A stretch of 51,772 nt of DNA from Hyphomicrobiaceae bacterium (GCA_020442165.1 JAGRKV010000050.1:1-51772), one strand, 5' to 3'. Shown: positions 16,716 through 24,732, counted from the first letter of the stretch. Made by a program: numbers and translations. The notes: a model not told the origin generated them from the sequence alone.

Positions 16716-17615
16716 ATGGGATCGGGGCACCAGCATCATCAGGGCACGTCAAACAAGCGTGCATTGACCCTCGCGCTTGGATTGACCGGTACATTTTTGA
16801 TCGTCGAGGTGATCGCAGGTTTCTGGACAGGAAGCCTAGCGTTGATCTCAGACGCGGCGCATATGCTGACCGACACCGCGGGTTTGGCGATAGCACTTGC
16901 CGCCATCAACATCGGTGAACGTCCTGCCGATAGCCGACGAACGTTCGGCTATCAGCGCTTCGAGATCCTTGCTGCCGCTTTCAATGCGGTCGTCTTGTTT
17001 CTAGTCGCCGGATACATCCTGTTTGAAGGCTACAAGCGCTTCGTCGAGCCGCAGGAAATTCAAAGCCTGCCGATGATGCTGGTCGCCACGATCGGTCTTG
17101 GAGTCAATCTTGTGTCAATGCGGTTGCTGAGTTCCGGCAAAGACTCGAGCCTCAATGTCAAAGGAGCCTACCTCGAAGTCTGGAGCGACATGCTCGGCTC
17201 GTTCGGTGTCATCGCCGCCGGGCTGATCATCTGGTTGACGGGCTGGCGTTGGGTCGATCCACTCGTCGCTATTGGCATCGGGCTTTGGGTGCTGCCGCGA
17301 ACATGGACGCTGCTGAAAGAGACCATCAACGTTCTGCTGGAAGGTGTTCCGGAGGGCATCGATCTCGATGCAGTCAGAAATGCAATGCTTGGCACACCCG
17401 GCGTGCGCGAAGTGCACGATCTCCATGTGTGGGCGTTGACGAGTAACGCACCTTCGCTGTCTGCCCATTTAGTGCTCGCCGATGGTGCGGACGCGGATGC
17501 CACGCGATCTTCCGCAGCGGAAATACTGGAAAGCCGCTTTCACATTGAGCACGTCACACTGCAAACAGAACGCACGGATTGCCGCGATGGGCGCGAGGAT
17601 CACGGACTGCACTGA
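16716..17615 (+). CDS. czcD: CzcD-like cation diffusion facilitator
   Basis: The 299-residue inner-membrane exporter has six membrane helices and a C-terminal cytoplasmic metal-sensing domain (about 205-299, with VREVHDLHVWALTSN). The TM2 site is SDAAHMLTD (HxxxD) and the TM5 site is LEVWSDMLGS (ExxxD). A His stretch at the N-terminus (GHQHHQGTSNK) is typical. It removes Zn, Co or Cd from the cytoplasm to the periplasm in exchange for protons, complementing the CzcCBA pump. It is three bases downstream of the compact CDF gene, so both share the MerR promoter. Confidence 0.93.
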   Translation: MGSGHQHHQGTSNKRALTLALGLTGTFLIVEVIAGFWTGSLALISDAAHMLTDTAGLAIALAAINIGERPADSRRTFGYQRFEILAAAFNAVVLFLVAGYILFEGYKRFVEPQEIQSLPMMLVATIGLGVNLVSMRLLSSGKDSSLNVKGAYLEVWSDMLGSFGVIAAGLIIWLTGWRWVDPLVAIGIGLWVLPRTWTLLKETINVLLEGVPEGIDLDAVRNAMLGTPGVREVHDLHVWALTSNAPSLSAHLVLADGADADATRSSAAEILESRFHIEHVTLQTERTDCRDGREDHGLH

Positions 17616-17704
17616 TCGTTTTGATCGATGCTTCGAATGCCTGCTTAACTTGGCAAACAGTGCATTCTTAACGGCAACGGCAGATGTAGTTGTTACAGCA
17701 ATCG

Positions 17705-18889
17705 CTATCTGATCGAATAAGGGCCATCATCGTTGTCAGGCTCCTGAACGTATCCAGCAGGACCTGACCGATACTCTGCCAGAAGCGCCGCCTCATTCTC
17801 CGGCGGCCCCCACTTGGCACGTGGGTCAATCGACAAGCGCCGTTGATAGTCCGTCGTCCAAACGGCATACCGCTCCCATTCTTCGTGCGTCATCTGACGT
17901 GGTGGAGTTGCCGGATGACGGTCCCCGATCCCGAACAGTTCGTAAGCCAAGATTGTCGTTTCAGGGACCCGACACAAAGCGGCCTGCGGAAATCCATGCT
18001 CGTCGGGTAGCGCAAACCAGCCCCCTCGAACTTCCTCGTCGTTCATGTGCACGTAGGGCTTCTGCTGATACTGCGCTGAAAAATTATAGGCCCCCATGTC
18101 CATCATGCGCCGGTAGAGCGGAACCCAGCTGTCGATCTTGGGCGCCAGCGGCAAACCTTTCTTGCGCGTGATGACGCCGCCACGCGATAACTTCCATTCC
18201 TCGTCCTCGGTTGCAATCGCTGGCAAGTTGAGATGAACCCACGGCGGCTCGCCTGACAGCAGATGGCCACTGAGATCCTCGTGATGCAGCCGTTGCATGA
18301 CGACGACAACTCGGCCTTTGTTCTTGTCGTTGAGCCTCGGAATGACCTCGGCATCGAACCACTTGTTGACCGCGCGACGGCGTGGCTCATCGTACACTCG
18401 GGCCGGCGCGATCGGATCATCAACGATGATGAGGTCGGCGCCGCGCCCGACCAGGATGCCGCCAACCACGCCCGAGATCCGCTGACCGCCATGGGGGAGA
18501 TAGAGGTTGCCACCGCGGCCCTCGGGCTTCAGATGTGGAAACAAAGCCCGGCTGCGCGGCGACTTCAGCAGGTCTTGGGTCGCGCGCTCAAAGTCCCCAG
18601 CCAGCTCCCGCGAGCCGGCGATCGACATGATCTTGAGTTCGGGATTGCGACCGTGCATCCAAACCGGCAGCGCAATCGAGGCCGCGAGCGACTTCAGGCA
18701 GCGTGGCGGCAGGTTGATAATCAGGCGCGTGATCTCGCCTTTGGCGACCCGTTCCAGATAATCGGCCAACACGTCGATGTGCCAGGTGTCGACCAGCTCC
18801 GTCTTGGGGTTCAGCTCACGAAACGCAAATCTCAAGAAGGCGGAGAAGTTCGATCGGTAGAGCGCCTTGATCTGTTCAGCCTTGGTCAT
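17705..18889 (-). CDS. Terminase-large-subunit-like ATPase, nuclease domain not evident
   Basis: The 394-residue protein is related to phage terminase large subunits. It has a Walker A-like PPRCLKS at 61-67, a Walker B LIIVDDP at 153-159 and the downstream GRVVVVMQRLHHEDLSGHLL motif of the packaging ATPase, ending near YNFSAQYQQKP. Phage terminases usually continue into an RNase H-fold nuclease. Here the last 110 residues (from about MNDEEVRGGWFALPDE) contain no nuclease motifs I can recognise and instead a Trp/Arg-rich segment (MTHEEWERYAVWTTDYQRR). It overlaps the DUF5681 gene by 14 bases. No portal, capsid or tail genes follow, so it is probably a domesticated or stranded cassette. Confidence 0.8.
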   Translation of the reverse strand: MTKAEQIKALYRSNFSAFLRFAFRELNPKTELVDTWHIDVLADYLERVAKGEITRLIINLPPRCLKSLAASIALPVWMHGRNPELKIMSIAGSRELAGDFERATQDLLKSPRSRALFPHLKPEGRGGNLYLPHGGQRISGVVGGILVGRGADLIIVDDPIAPARVYDEPRRRAVNKWFDAEVIPRLNDKNKGRVVVVMQRLHHEDLSGHLLSGEPPWVHLNLPAIATEDEEWKLSRGGVITRKKGLPLAPKIDSWVPLYRRMMDMGAYNFSAQYQQKPYVHMNDEEVRGGWFALPDEHGFPQAALCRVPETTILAYELFGIGDRHPATPPRQMTHEEWERYAVWTTDYQRRLSIDPRAKWGPPENEAALLAEYRSGPAGYVQEPDNDDGPYSIR

Positions 18890-19253
18890 TGCCGTCTCCT
18901 GTCAGTGGCGACCCAAGCGCCTTCAACAACTCGGCGTCATCCGCCTCCGTCGCCGTGAAGGGCTCGATGTCCTTGTGTTTCTCGAGATGCGCGAGCACGA
19001 GCTGCATCGGCTTCAGGTCACCGCTGATGGCGCGGTTGACGAGTTGCTTGATCAAGGCTTCGCGCTTGCTCAAGCGTATCTCGCGGCCGCCTTCCTTGAG
19101 CACGACTGTCTGATCGAGCTCGTGCTTGATCATGGCTTCAATGCTGCGGTGTTTGCGCGGGCGCCCGCGCGGATTGCCGGACTGACCTGGCCTGAACTGG
19201 CTGTGCTTTGGGGGCCTGCAGTAGCCGACCTTGTCGTCATCCTCGGCACTCAT
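18876..19253 (-). CDS. DUF5681 domain protein
   Basis: The 125-residue protein carries the DUF5681 signature near the N-terminus (FRPGQSGNPRGRPRKHRS, about 20-37) followed by predicted helices. Proteins of this family often precede terminase genes in prophages and gene-transfer-agent-like loci and may act like a small terminase subunit or DNA-binding partner; that role is inferred from context. It overlaps the methyltransferase gene by four bases upstream and the terminase gene by 14 bases downstream, so the three are surely one operon. Confidence 0.8.
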   Translation of the reverse strand: MSAEDDDKVGYCRPPKHSQFRPGQSGNPRGRPRKHRSIEAMIKHELDQTVVLKEGGREIRLSKREALIKQLVNRAISGDLKPMQLVLAHLEKHKDIEPFTATEADDAELLKALGSPLTGDGNDQG

Positions 19254-20593
19254 GCTGAGGCCTCCGGCGCCGCGCCATCCGCCGAGACGATTTTGCCGAG
19301 CCGTTCGGCTGCGACCTCGGCGAAGGTCTGCCCGGTCGCCATTAGGCGCGCCTCGACGCCAGCCATGCCGGAGACGCGCTTCACGATGGTGTCGCAGTAG
19401 GCCAGATCAAGCTCAATGCCGTAGCCGCGCCGCCCCGTGCGCTCGGCGGCCACGAGCGTCGTGCCCGAGCCGGCGAACGCGTCGAGCACGATGCCGCGAC
19501 GCCTTGAGCAGTCGAGAATGGCGTCGGCAACCAGCGCGACCGGCTTGACGGTCGGGTGCATCGCGAGGTCCGCCTCGCGAGTCGCGCTGAAGGTATTGGC
19601 GCCGGCATAGGTCCAAACGTTCGTGCGGTAACGTCCATGCCGGCCGAGTTCGACGTTGTTGATATGAGGCGCGGTGCCGCTCTTGAAGACGAAGATCATC
19701 TCGTGCTGCGAGCGGTACAGCGAACCCATGCCGCCGTTGGTCTTGTTCCAAACGCAGATGTTCTTGAGCTCTTTGAAAGTCCGGCCGCCAGCGGCTAGGA
19801 CTTCGCCGAGGTGGCGCCAGTCCATGCAGACAAAGTGGATCGCGCCATCGACCGCGCGAAGAACGAGATTCGCAAAGACGCGCTCGAGAAAGGCCGTGAA
19901 CTCGGCTTCCGTCATCTCGCCGGAGGCAAACGCGAACTCGCGGTGCTTGACCGCTCCGAGGCCCGAGACGTGGCCATCGATCTTCACGTTATAGGGCGGG
20001 TCCGTGAAGACCATCTGCGCGCGCTCGCCATCGAGCAAGCGAGCCGAGGTTTCTAGGTCGGTCGCGTCACCGCAGATCAGGCGATGGGCGCCGATCTGCC
20101 AGAGGTCGCCGAGCCGCGTGACGGCCAGACCTTGGGCCAGGGGCGGCACAACGTCGTCTGCGTCGGGCTTCGCTTCAGCTTCACTCAGCAGCACGTCGAT
20201 CTCGGCCATTTCGAAGCCGGTGATCGTCACGTCGAAGTCGAGATCGAGCGTCGTGAGATGTTGCAGCTCGATTTTGAGGATCTCGCGATCCCAGCCGGCT
20301 TTCTCGGCGAGTTTATTGTCGGCGAGAATGTAGGCGCGCTTTTGAGCATCGCTGAGATGCTCAAGACGCAAGCACGGCACGGTAGCCAAGCCGAGCTTCT
20401 TCGCGGCTTCGAAGCGGCCATGGCCGGCAATAATGGTGCCGGCCTTATCGATGAGGATCGGGTTGTTGAAGCCGAAGGCCTTGATGCTCGATGCGATCTC
20501 GGCGATTTGCTTCGGGCTATGGAGGCGCGCGTTGCCTGGATACGGTCTGAGTTCCGCGACAGAAACGTGCTCGACGGTGAGCTTGGCAGACAT
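19250..20593 (-). CDS. ParB-like / DNA methyltransferase fusion
   Basis: The 447-residue protein joins a ParB/sulfiredoxin-like N-terminal domain (about 5-115, with RPYPGNARLHS and IIAGHGRFEAAKKLG) to an amino-methyltransferase. Catalytic motif TDPPYNV is at 197-203 and the SAM-binding motif FAGSGTTLVAAE at about 373-384. Motif IV preceding motif I marks the beta class, which makes N6-adenine or N4-cytosine. The DPPY form slightly favours N6-methyladenine. No restriction endonuclease is adjacent, so it is a solitary phage-type methylase. It heads the operon with DUF5681 and terminase. Confidence 0.88.
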   Translation of the reverse strand: MSAKLTVEHVSVAELRPYPGNARLHSPKQIAEIASSIKAFGFNNPILIDKAGTIIAGHGRFEAAKKLGLATVPCLRLEHLSDAQKRAYILADNKLAEKAGWDREILKIELQHLTTLDLDFDVTITGFEMAEIDVLLSEAEAKPDADDVVPPLAQGLAVTRLGDLWQIGAHRLICGDATDLETSARLLDGERAQMVFTDPPYNVKIDGHVSGLGAVKHREFAFASGEMTEAEFTAFLERVFANLVLRAVDGAIHFVCMDWRHLGEVLAAGGRTFKELKNICVWNKTNGGMGSLYRSQHEMIFVFKSGTAPHINNVELGRHGRYRTNVWTYAGANTFSATREADLAMHPTVKPVALVADAILDCSRRRGIVLDAFAGSGTTLVAAERTGRRGYGIELDLAYCDTIVKRVSGMAGVEARLMATGQTFAEVAAERLGKIVSADGAAPEASA

Positions 20594-20689
20594 AGGTCGG
20601 CTCCGAAAACAGAGTTCGACCTACTTAATAATTCGACTGTCACTGCTCGGGCATCAACGAGAAATCGAGTGATTTCCCGCGACGGCGCG

Positions 20690-21385
20690 TCAGGCCTTTT
20701 CTCGCGATGCCTTCCGCACCTCGTACGCAATGTTGCGCACCCGCTCCCATCCGAGGTTCAGCCCGAGACGTTCCTTTACCATGCGGGCGGCTCGCTCGCT
20801 CGGCGCGCCCTGCCACCAATCAGCGTTCCGGATTTGCCGCCACCCGTTAAGCCCGCCCTTGGATTGTCGCCAAGCCAACCAAGATTCGCGTCTGTCAAAA
20901 CTCTTGGCGATGAGCAATTTTGTTAACCGGCGACCAGCGGTAAGCCGCCCGCGGCCCTGACGCTTCTTTGCCGTGCCGTCCAGGCGAGCGGTCAAGTGGT
21001 CAATTACACTTTGTGGGATGGGTTCGCGAGCGGTCCGGTTGAATTCAGCAACCAAATAGCTGGTTTCGATCCAGGCTTTCGGATCGGCTTCGAGCTTGCG
21101 CGTGGCGAAAGCAAACGGGCTAACATCACTTGCGCTGTCACTAGACTTGTTCTTGTCAGAAAACCGACCACGCCCCTGTCGCTTCTTGGCCTTGCCGTCG
21201 AGGCGCTTGCTCAGATGGTCGAGTACGATTTGTGGAATAGGGACCCGAGCGTTTGCCTTGATTGGAGCGTGCAGGTAGGTCGTCTCAATCCAAGCCTCGG
21301 AATTGGCCTTGAGCTTGCGCTTGGCCGAGGCGAAAGGGCTGAGGTCGACGTTGTGACGGTTAACGGTTTTCGGTGTCTTGCTCAT
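20690..21385 (-). CDS. Basic protein with a tandem 73-residue duplication
   Basis: The 231-residue protein is of unknown function. Residues about 14-76 and 87-149 are clearly related: DLSPFASAKRKLKANSEAWI aligns with DVSPFAFATRKLEADPKAWI, then ET-YL, VPIPQIVLDHLSKRLDG with EPIPQSVIDHLTARLDG, and both end in AKKRQGRGR. A third, different C-terminal part (about 150-231) is Trp/Arg-rich (RRESWLAWRQSKGGLNGWRQ). The chain is strongly basic and may bind nucleic acid. The start is uncertain: ATG 21385 begins the conserved part, ATG 21451 would add 22 residues. It lies upstream of the methyltransferase on the same strand. Confidence 0.65.
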   Translation of the reverse strand: MSKTPKTVNRHNVDLSPFASAKRKLKANSEAWIETTYLHAPIKANARVPIPQIVLDHLSKRLDGKAKKRQGRGRFSDKNKSSDSASDVSPFAFATRKLEADPKAWIETSYLVAEFNRTAREPIPQSVIDHLTARLDGTAKKRQGRGRLTAGRRLTKLLIAKSFDRRESWLAWRQSKGGLNGWRQIRNADWWQGAPSERAARMVKERLGLNLGWERVRNIAYEVRKASREKA

Positions 21386-21517
21386 AGCGATCTCTGCTGA
21401 CGATGCTCCGACACCGTTAAGCAAACCGCATGCCATAAGACTGTCAGTCATTCGCCCTCGGTAGGCGCAATACGGTAGATTCCGTCGAGGCGCCCCAAGG
21501 CTCTGTCATGAGGTCAA

Positions 21518-21558
21518 AAAGCGAAGCGGGGCCGACTAGGTCAACCCCGCTTCGCTTT
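21518..21558 (-). terminator. Rho-independent terminator hairpin
   Basis: A perfect 14-bp inverted repeat (21518-21531 and 21545-21558, arm AAAGCGAAGCGGGG) encloses a 13-base loop. Read on the minus strand it ends in CGCTTTTTG, giving a short U-tract. It lies 23 bases after the stop of the small gene at 21581 and should insulate that gene from the phage-like cassette. Confidence 0.8.
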
Positions 21559-21580
21559 GGCGCCTGACTTTTTTGCTGGC

Positions 21581-21793
21581 TCAGTGACGATGAGGCAGCT
21601 TCGTCACGATTTCGAGGATTGCCTTTGCAAAGAGCACTTCCTCATCCGAATTCTTGAAATGCGAAAGCATTTCTTCGGTGTATTCGTGAATGAAAGTTTC
21701 GGGCTCGACCAAGGCACCGTCAACAACAGGCATCGTGACGATGCATTGACGAATTGCTGTACGGTAGGGTAGACGTTTTGCAGCTTTCTTCAT
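21581..21793 (-). CDS. Small conserved-looking hypothetical protein
   Basis: The 70-residue soluble protein is of unknown function. It has a basic N-terminus (MKKAAKRLPYRT), then a predicted beta strand (RQCIVTMPVVDG) and an amphipathic helical C-terminus rich in Glu and Phe (FIHEYTEEMLSHFKNSDEEV), ending LPHRH. The balanced composition and the strong terminator immediately downstream argue that it is a real gene. Its Shine-Dalgarno is weak. It could belong to the mobile segment; nothing in the sequence reveals its role. Confidence 0.5.
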   Translation of the reverse strand: MKKAAKRLPYRTAIRQCIVTMPVVDGALVEPETFIHEYTEEMLSHFKNSDEEVLFAKAILEIVTKLPHRH

Positions 21794-22378
21794 GGGTAAA
21801 GCTCACTCGGTATCACCCGGACGTTCGGGCAACCGACCAATTAAGCCATGCGCTACCTTCCAGCATCGACAAGAAAACAGCGGATTTCCGACTACACGTC
21901 GGTGTGCCTGGCGGTCGGCCGTCCTTAAGAGGCACTCGATTCAAAAATCGCCTGTAACCGAGAACAATGTCGCTGTTACACAGCGTTCGATCGCTGTTCC
22001 GCGTCACAAGGTTCCCTGATCCCAATGCAGGGAATTGACGCGCTGAAGCCCCCACTTTCCCCCTAAAATCGCAGGGCAGCGCGGGCAAAAAGTGCCGGAA
22101 ATGCCGAAAATTCCCTGTTATTGGCCCGGACATACTGAGACCCGTTCGCGCGAGACTGCCAGCACAGCCACCGACCAACTCGTTGAAATCGCCACATATA
22201 TTGCCATCTCCGCGGGCGGAGAGTCGCCGCAATTTCCGCGGCTTAGCGACATGTTTTTTGAGGGTGCTCGCGTCCTGCGGTGTCTCTCGGTGACGTTCCT
22301 CGGCTCATCGACCGTATTGTCTCTGGGGGCCGTTTTCGGCGGGTCAGACTCGCATCGTTTTCGGGGCGTTGCTCGGCC
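21794..22378. other. Gene-poor stretch with TTCCCTG/CAGGGAA repeats
   Basis: I see no convincing gene here. TTCCCTG (22012-22018) and CAGGGAA (22028-22034) form a 7-bp inverted repeat with nine bases between, and another TTCCCTG lies at 22111-22117. Similar AGGGAATT-rich non-coding stretches are familiar around decayed mobile DNA in rhizobial genomes, from memory. A minus-strand open frame crosses the region but has an Arg/Ser-rich shadow-like composition. Confidence 0.4.
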
Positions 22379-22627
22379 CTACCGCGCCTCGAAACCTAGG
22401 ACTGTCCGCTTGAGCTGCCAGTCGTGTGATCGGTCTTTGCTTATTGCTGGAAGAGCGGCGGGGGGCAGCATCTTGGGGTGAAGTCTTGCGACCAGTTCGC
22501 GGACGATGTCAGGCGCAAGAAATGGCACAGTGATGTCAGCACCCATCTGGTGGAAATCCGCGCCGAATACAAAGAGGAATGTCTGGTCACATGATCCTCC
22601 TTGTCCCGGAGCTTCGACAACGCGCAC
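22379..22627 (-). pseudogene. Decayed C-terminal fragment of a serine site-specific recombinase
   Basis: The 82-residue minus-strand frame has ITVPFLAPDIVRELVARLHP followed 25 residues later by SHDWQLKRTVLGFEAR. In Hyphomicrobiales recombinases with resolvase-like catalytic domains the C-terminus typically reads LAFLAPDIVEAI...G and ends DWQEQRRALGF, which this matches in order and spacing. The catalytic N-terminal domain is absent and no start is evident. I therefore read it as the tail of a lost integration enzyme. The match is from memory of the family and needs a profile search. Confidence 0.45.
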
Positions 22628-22665
22628 CAGATCATTGAGGGGCGGCGCTGCGAATATTCATGCGA

Positions 22666-23043
22666 TCAGCTGCGCTGCCATAGGCTGCGGGCCCAAAGCA
22701 ATATTGCAGCCGAAGTTCCTTCAAAAAGCATCGGCGCTACGCCACCATCGACTGGCCCTTCGAAGCCCAGACTGATGAATCGGCCTGTCAGCGCGATGAG
22801 GAACATGATGGCTGCCGCGAGAGCCCATTGTCCCTGATATTTCCATGCGGCGTAGCCACTGAACAGGCCAACCGCCAGGAAGAAGCCCCCGAAGTCGGCG
22901 CGGATGCTGGCGAACCCAAGATTGTTGAGCGTGGAAAGGGCGAACAATTGGTTCATCGAATCTATCCGGAACCAGAAGGCCAATCCATGTGCCACCATAA
23001 TCAAGGCAATCAATCCAACCAGTGCGCGAGCCAATTGCTTCAT
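22666..23043 (-). CDS. DUF4345-like small integral membrane protein
   Basis: The 125-residue protein has four hydrophobic segments (about 5-24, 47-65, 73-90, 101-118). Family-like features are MNQLFALST and the glycine-rich IRADFGGFFLAVGLF in the second helix. It resembles the DUF4345 group of small four-helix membrane proteins, whose function is unknown. It begins with ATG 23043 and stands alone on the minus strand, separated from the upstream exported-protein gene by a strong hairpin at 23133-23167. Confidence 0.7.
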   Translation of the reverse strand: MKQLARALVGLIALIMVAHGLAFWFRIDSMNQLFALSTLNNLGFASIRADFGGFFLAVGLFSGYAAWKYQGQWALAAAIMFLIALTGRFISLGFEGPVDGGVAPMLFEGTSAAILLWARSLWQRS

Positions 23044-23132
23044 GATTTTTCACTTTTCCGCTGTTGCGGCCGCATATCAGATTGCCCTGATATGCCGCCA
23101 ATTCTTGTTCAAATGCTTCTGCTCTGGTCGCG

Positions 23133-23167
23133 CTGGATCGTTTCAGACATACGTTGAAACGATCCAG
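23133..23167. terminator. Perfect 13-bp hairpin between two minus-strand genes
   Basis: Arms CTGGATCGTTTCA (23133-23145) and TGAAACGATCCAG (23155-23167) are perfect complements around a nine-base loop. There is no clean U-tract on either side. The position, downstream of the exported-protein gene (23282) and upstream of the DUF4345-like gene, fits a terminator, but an operator or mobile hairpin repeat is also possible. Confidence 0.5.
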
Positions 23168-23281
23168 ATTTCTTCGCTCACGCAGCTAACCCTCGCTGTC
23201 GCTCGGGCTGCTCCGCGGGGGGCAGCGCAGGCCGCCGGTCCGCAGTCACGGCCTTAACGATTCCGCCTTGGCCGGATCGCT

Positions 23282-23677
23282 CTAGGTGTTCGGCTGCTGT
23301 GCCTCGGTAACCACCGTCGCATTCACGACATCACCGTTGCGCTGCAGGAGAAGCTTCACCTTGATGGCGTTCGGGCCATAGCCTCCGACCGAGTATTCAG
23401 CGCTTTCACCCTCGCTCAGCTCATTGACGAACTGCATCGGGTTGCCATTTCCATCGGGGCCAGGGGCGACGGTCACGACCGTTCTGAAGTTCGACTTGTC
23501 GACCGTGTAGTAGGCAGTCGCGTAGCGGTCTGCAAAGAACATCGTCGATCCCGCCATCGGCTTTGCCAATTCGAGGCTCGTCGCATTCGCCGGCAGGATC
23601 GGAGCTACGAGGAGAACGGCGCTGAACAGAGCGGCAGCAGCGGCAGCAGCGGCAGTGGTGTTTTTCAGGGTGGTCAT
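23282..23677 (-). CDS. Exported protein of unknown function, divergent from a LysR gene
   Basis: The 131-residue protein has a long Ala-rich signal peptide (about 1-33, ending ANA). The mature part of about 98 residues is predicted to be mostly beta (TMFFADRYATAYYTVDKSNF, RTVVTVAPGPDGNGNPMQFV) with no cysteines and a short Gln/Pro/Thr tail. I do not recognise the family. It is transcribed away from the LysR regulator at 23827, and an inverted-repeat operator lies between them, so it is a probable target of that regulator. Confidence 0.65.
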   Translation of the reverse strand: MTTLKNTTAAAAAAAALFSAVLLVAPILPANATSLELAKPMAGSTMFFADRYATAYYTVDKSNFRTVVTVAPGPDGNGNPMQFVNELSEGESAEYSVGGYGPNAIKVKLLLQRNGDVVNATVVTEAQQPNT

Positions 23678-23797
23678 GGGTCGGTTCCTTTCCTGGAGTG
23701 GCTGGATGGTCCAGCGGGTTCTTTCTTGAGTTGCCCCGGAGCCGTCTTCGCTCTCGGTGTGACCAGAAGATGCCCCCTCCGCATGAATAGTTGAAAT

Positions 23798-23817
23798 CGA
23801 TAGATTGTATCGCTATC
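23798..23817. promoter_or_regulatory. Candidate LysR operator with nested inverted repeats
   Basis: Two perfect nested repeats occupy 20 bases just before the lysR start: CGATA-N5-TATCG (23798-23812) and GATAG-N9-CTATC (23799-23817). LysR-type regulators bind interrupted dyads of the T-N11-A kind between divergent genes, and this is the only such dyad in the interval. Binding is inferred. Confidence 0.45.
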
Positions 23818-23826
23818 ATAATCTAC

Positions 23827-24732
23827 ATGGATATTAAGTCGTCGGATCTAGGACTGCTCGTTGCGCTTGACGCACTGCTGTCGGAGCGCAATGTCACACG
23901 CGCTTCTGAGCGCTTGAACATCTCGCAGCCGGCGATGTCGGCACAGCTGTCGCGTCTACGTGATCTTTTTGATGATCCGCTGTTGGTCCAATCCGGTCGC
24001 CAGATGGTGCCCACCGCTCGCGCCGATGCGCTGCGCGATCCCCTGCACCGCAGCCTGCGCGAACTCTCGCAGATGGTCCGGGAGAGTCAGCCGTTCGATC
24101 CAGGCACCACGTCGCGCACGTTCAGGATCATTGGAACCGACTACCTTCATATGCTCGTGACCTTGCCGCTTATCCGGCACTTGGCCGCGCATGCACCCCA
24201 CGTTCAGATCGTGCTGCTGCCATTCAATGCTTCGACGGCATGGAGACAACTGGAAGATCTCGGAGCCGATCTGGTCGTTGTGTGGCGTCAACTTACTCCT
24301 CTGGAATCCAAGGCAAGCCCTCTCTTCAAGGATCGACTTTGCCTTGTGCAACGAAAGGGCCACCCGCGCGGCAAGAACAGGCCAACCGTGGACGAGATCT
24401 GCGAATATCCGCACGCGATCATTGCACCGGAGGCGGGGGCGCTGTGGGGTGTAATTGACGAGGAGCTCAAGAACCTCGGCAGATCGCGCCGCGTCATGGC
24501 CTCGATGCCGACATTCCTAACCGTGCCGCTGCTCATCGCGCAAAGCGATATGCTCGCTGCGATTCCAAAGCGTTTGGCCAGTATCAATTCCGATAGCCTG
24601 GATTCATTCGACTTGCCATTCCCCCACATGGATTTCGAGATGTTGCTGTCCTGGCACCCGCGAATGCAGGCTGATCCTGGCCATCAATGGCTGCGCAAGA
24701 AGATTTCGGCTCCGTTCGCCAGAATGAAATAG
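23827..24732 (+). CDS. LysR-family transcriptional regulator (NodD-like group)
   Basis: The 301-residue regulator has an N-terminal winged helix (LLVALDALLSERNVTRASER, with SQPAMSAQLSRLRDLFDDPL) and a C-terminal periplasmic-binding-fold effector domain. The LVQSGRQMVPTARA sequence after the helix-turn-helix and the mid-protein LPFNASTAWRQLEDLGADLV fit the NodD/LinR-like branch. ATG 23827 is preferred because it gives the standard N-terminus MDIKSSDLGLL; the frame extends 12 codons further upstream through the operator. It is probably autoregulated and controls the divergent exported protein. The inducer is unknown. Confidence 0.88.
   Translation: MDIKSSDLGLLVALDALLSERNVTRASERLNISQPAMSAQLSRLRDLFDDPLLVQSGRQMVPTARADALRDPLHRSLRELSQMVRESQPFDPGTTSRTFRIIGTDYLHMLVTLPLIRHLAAHAPHVQIVLLPFNASTAWRQLEDLGADLVVVWRQLTPLESKASPLFKDRLCLVQRKGHPRGKNRPTVDEICEYPHAIIAPEAGALWGVIDEELKNLGRSRRVMASMPTFLTVPLLIAQSDMLAAIPKRLASINSDSLDSFDLPFPHMDFEMLLSWHPRMQADPGHQWLRKKISAPFARMK

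Noticed and set aside
17146..17160. ExxxD in TM5 of the CzcD-like protein as an unusual metal site
   Set aside because: As I recall, LEVWSD at this place is common in proteobacterial CzcD proteins, so it is not unusual.
21813..22232. 139-residue minus-strand open frame
   Set aside because: Composition (Arg, Ser, Gly, Cys-rich) and lack of a ribosome site or family match suggest chance openness in GC-rich DNA.
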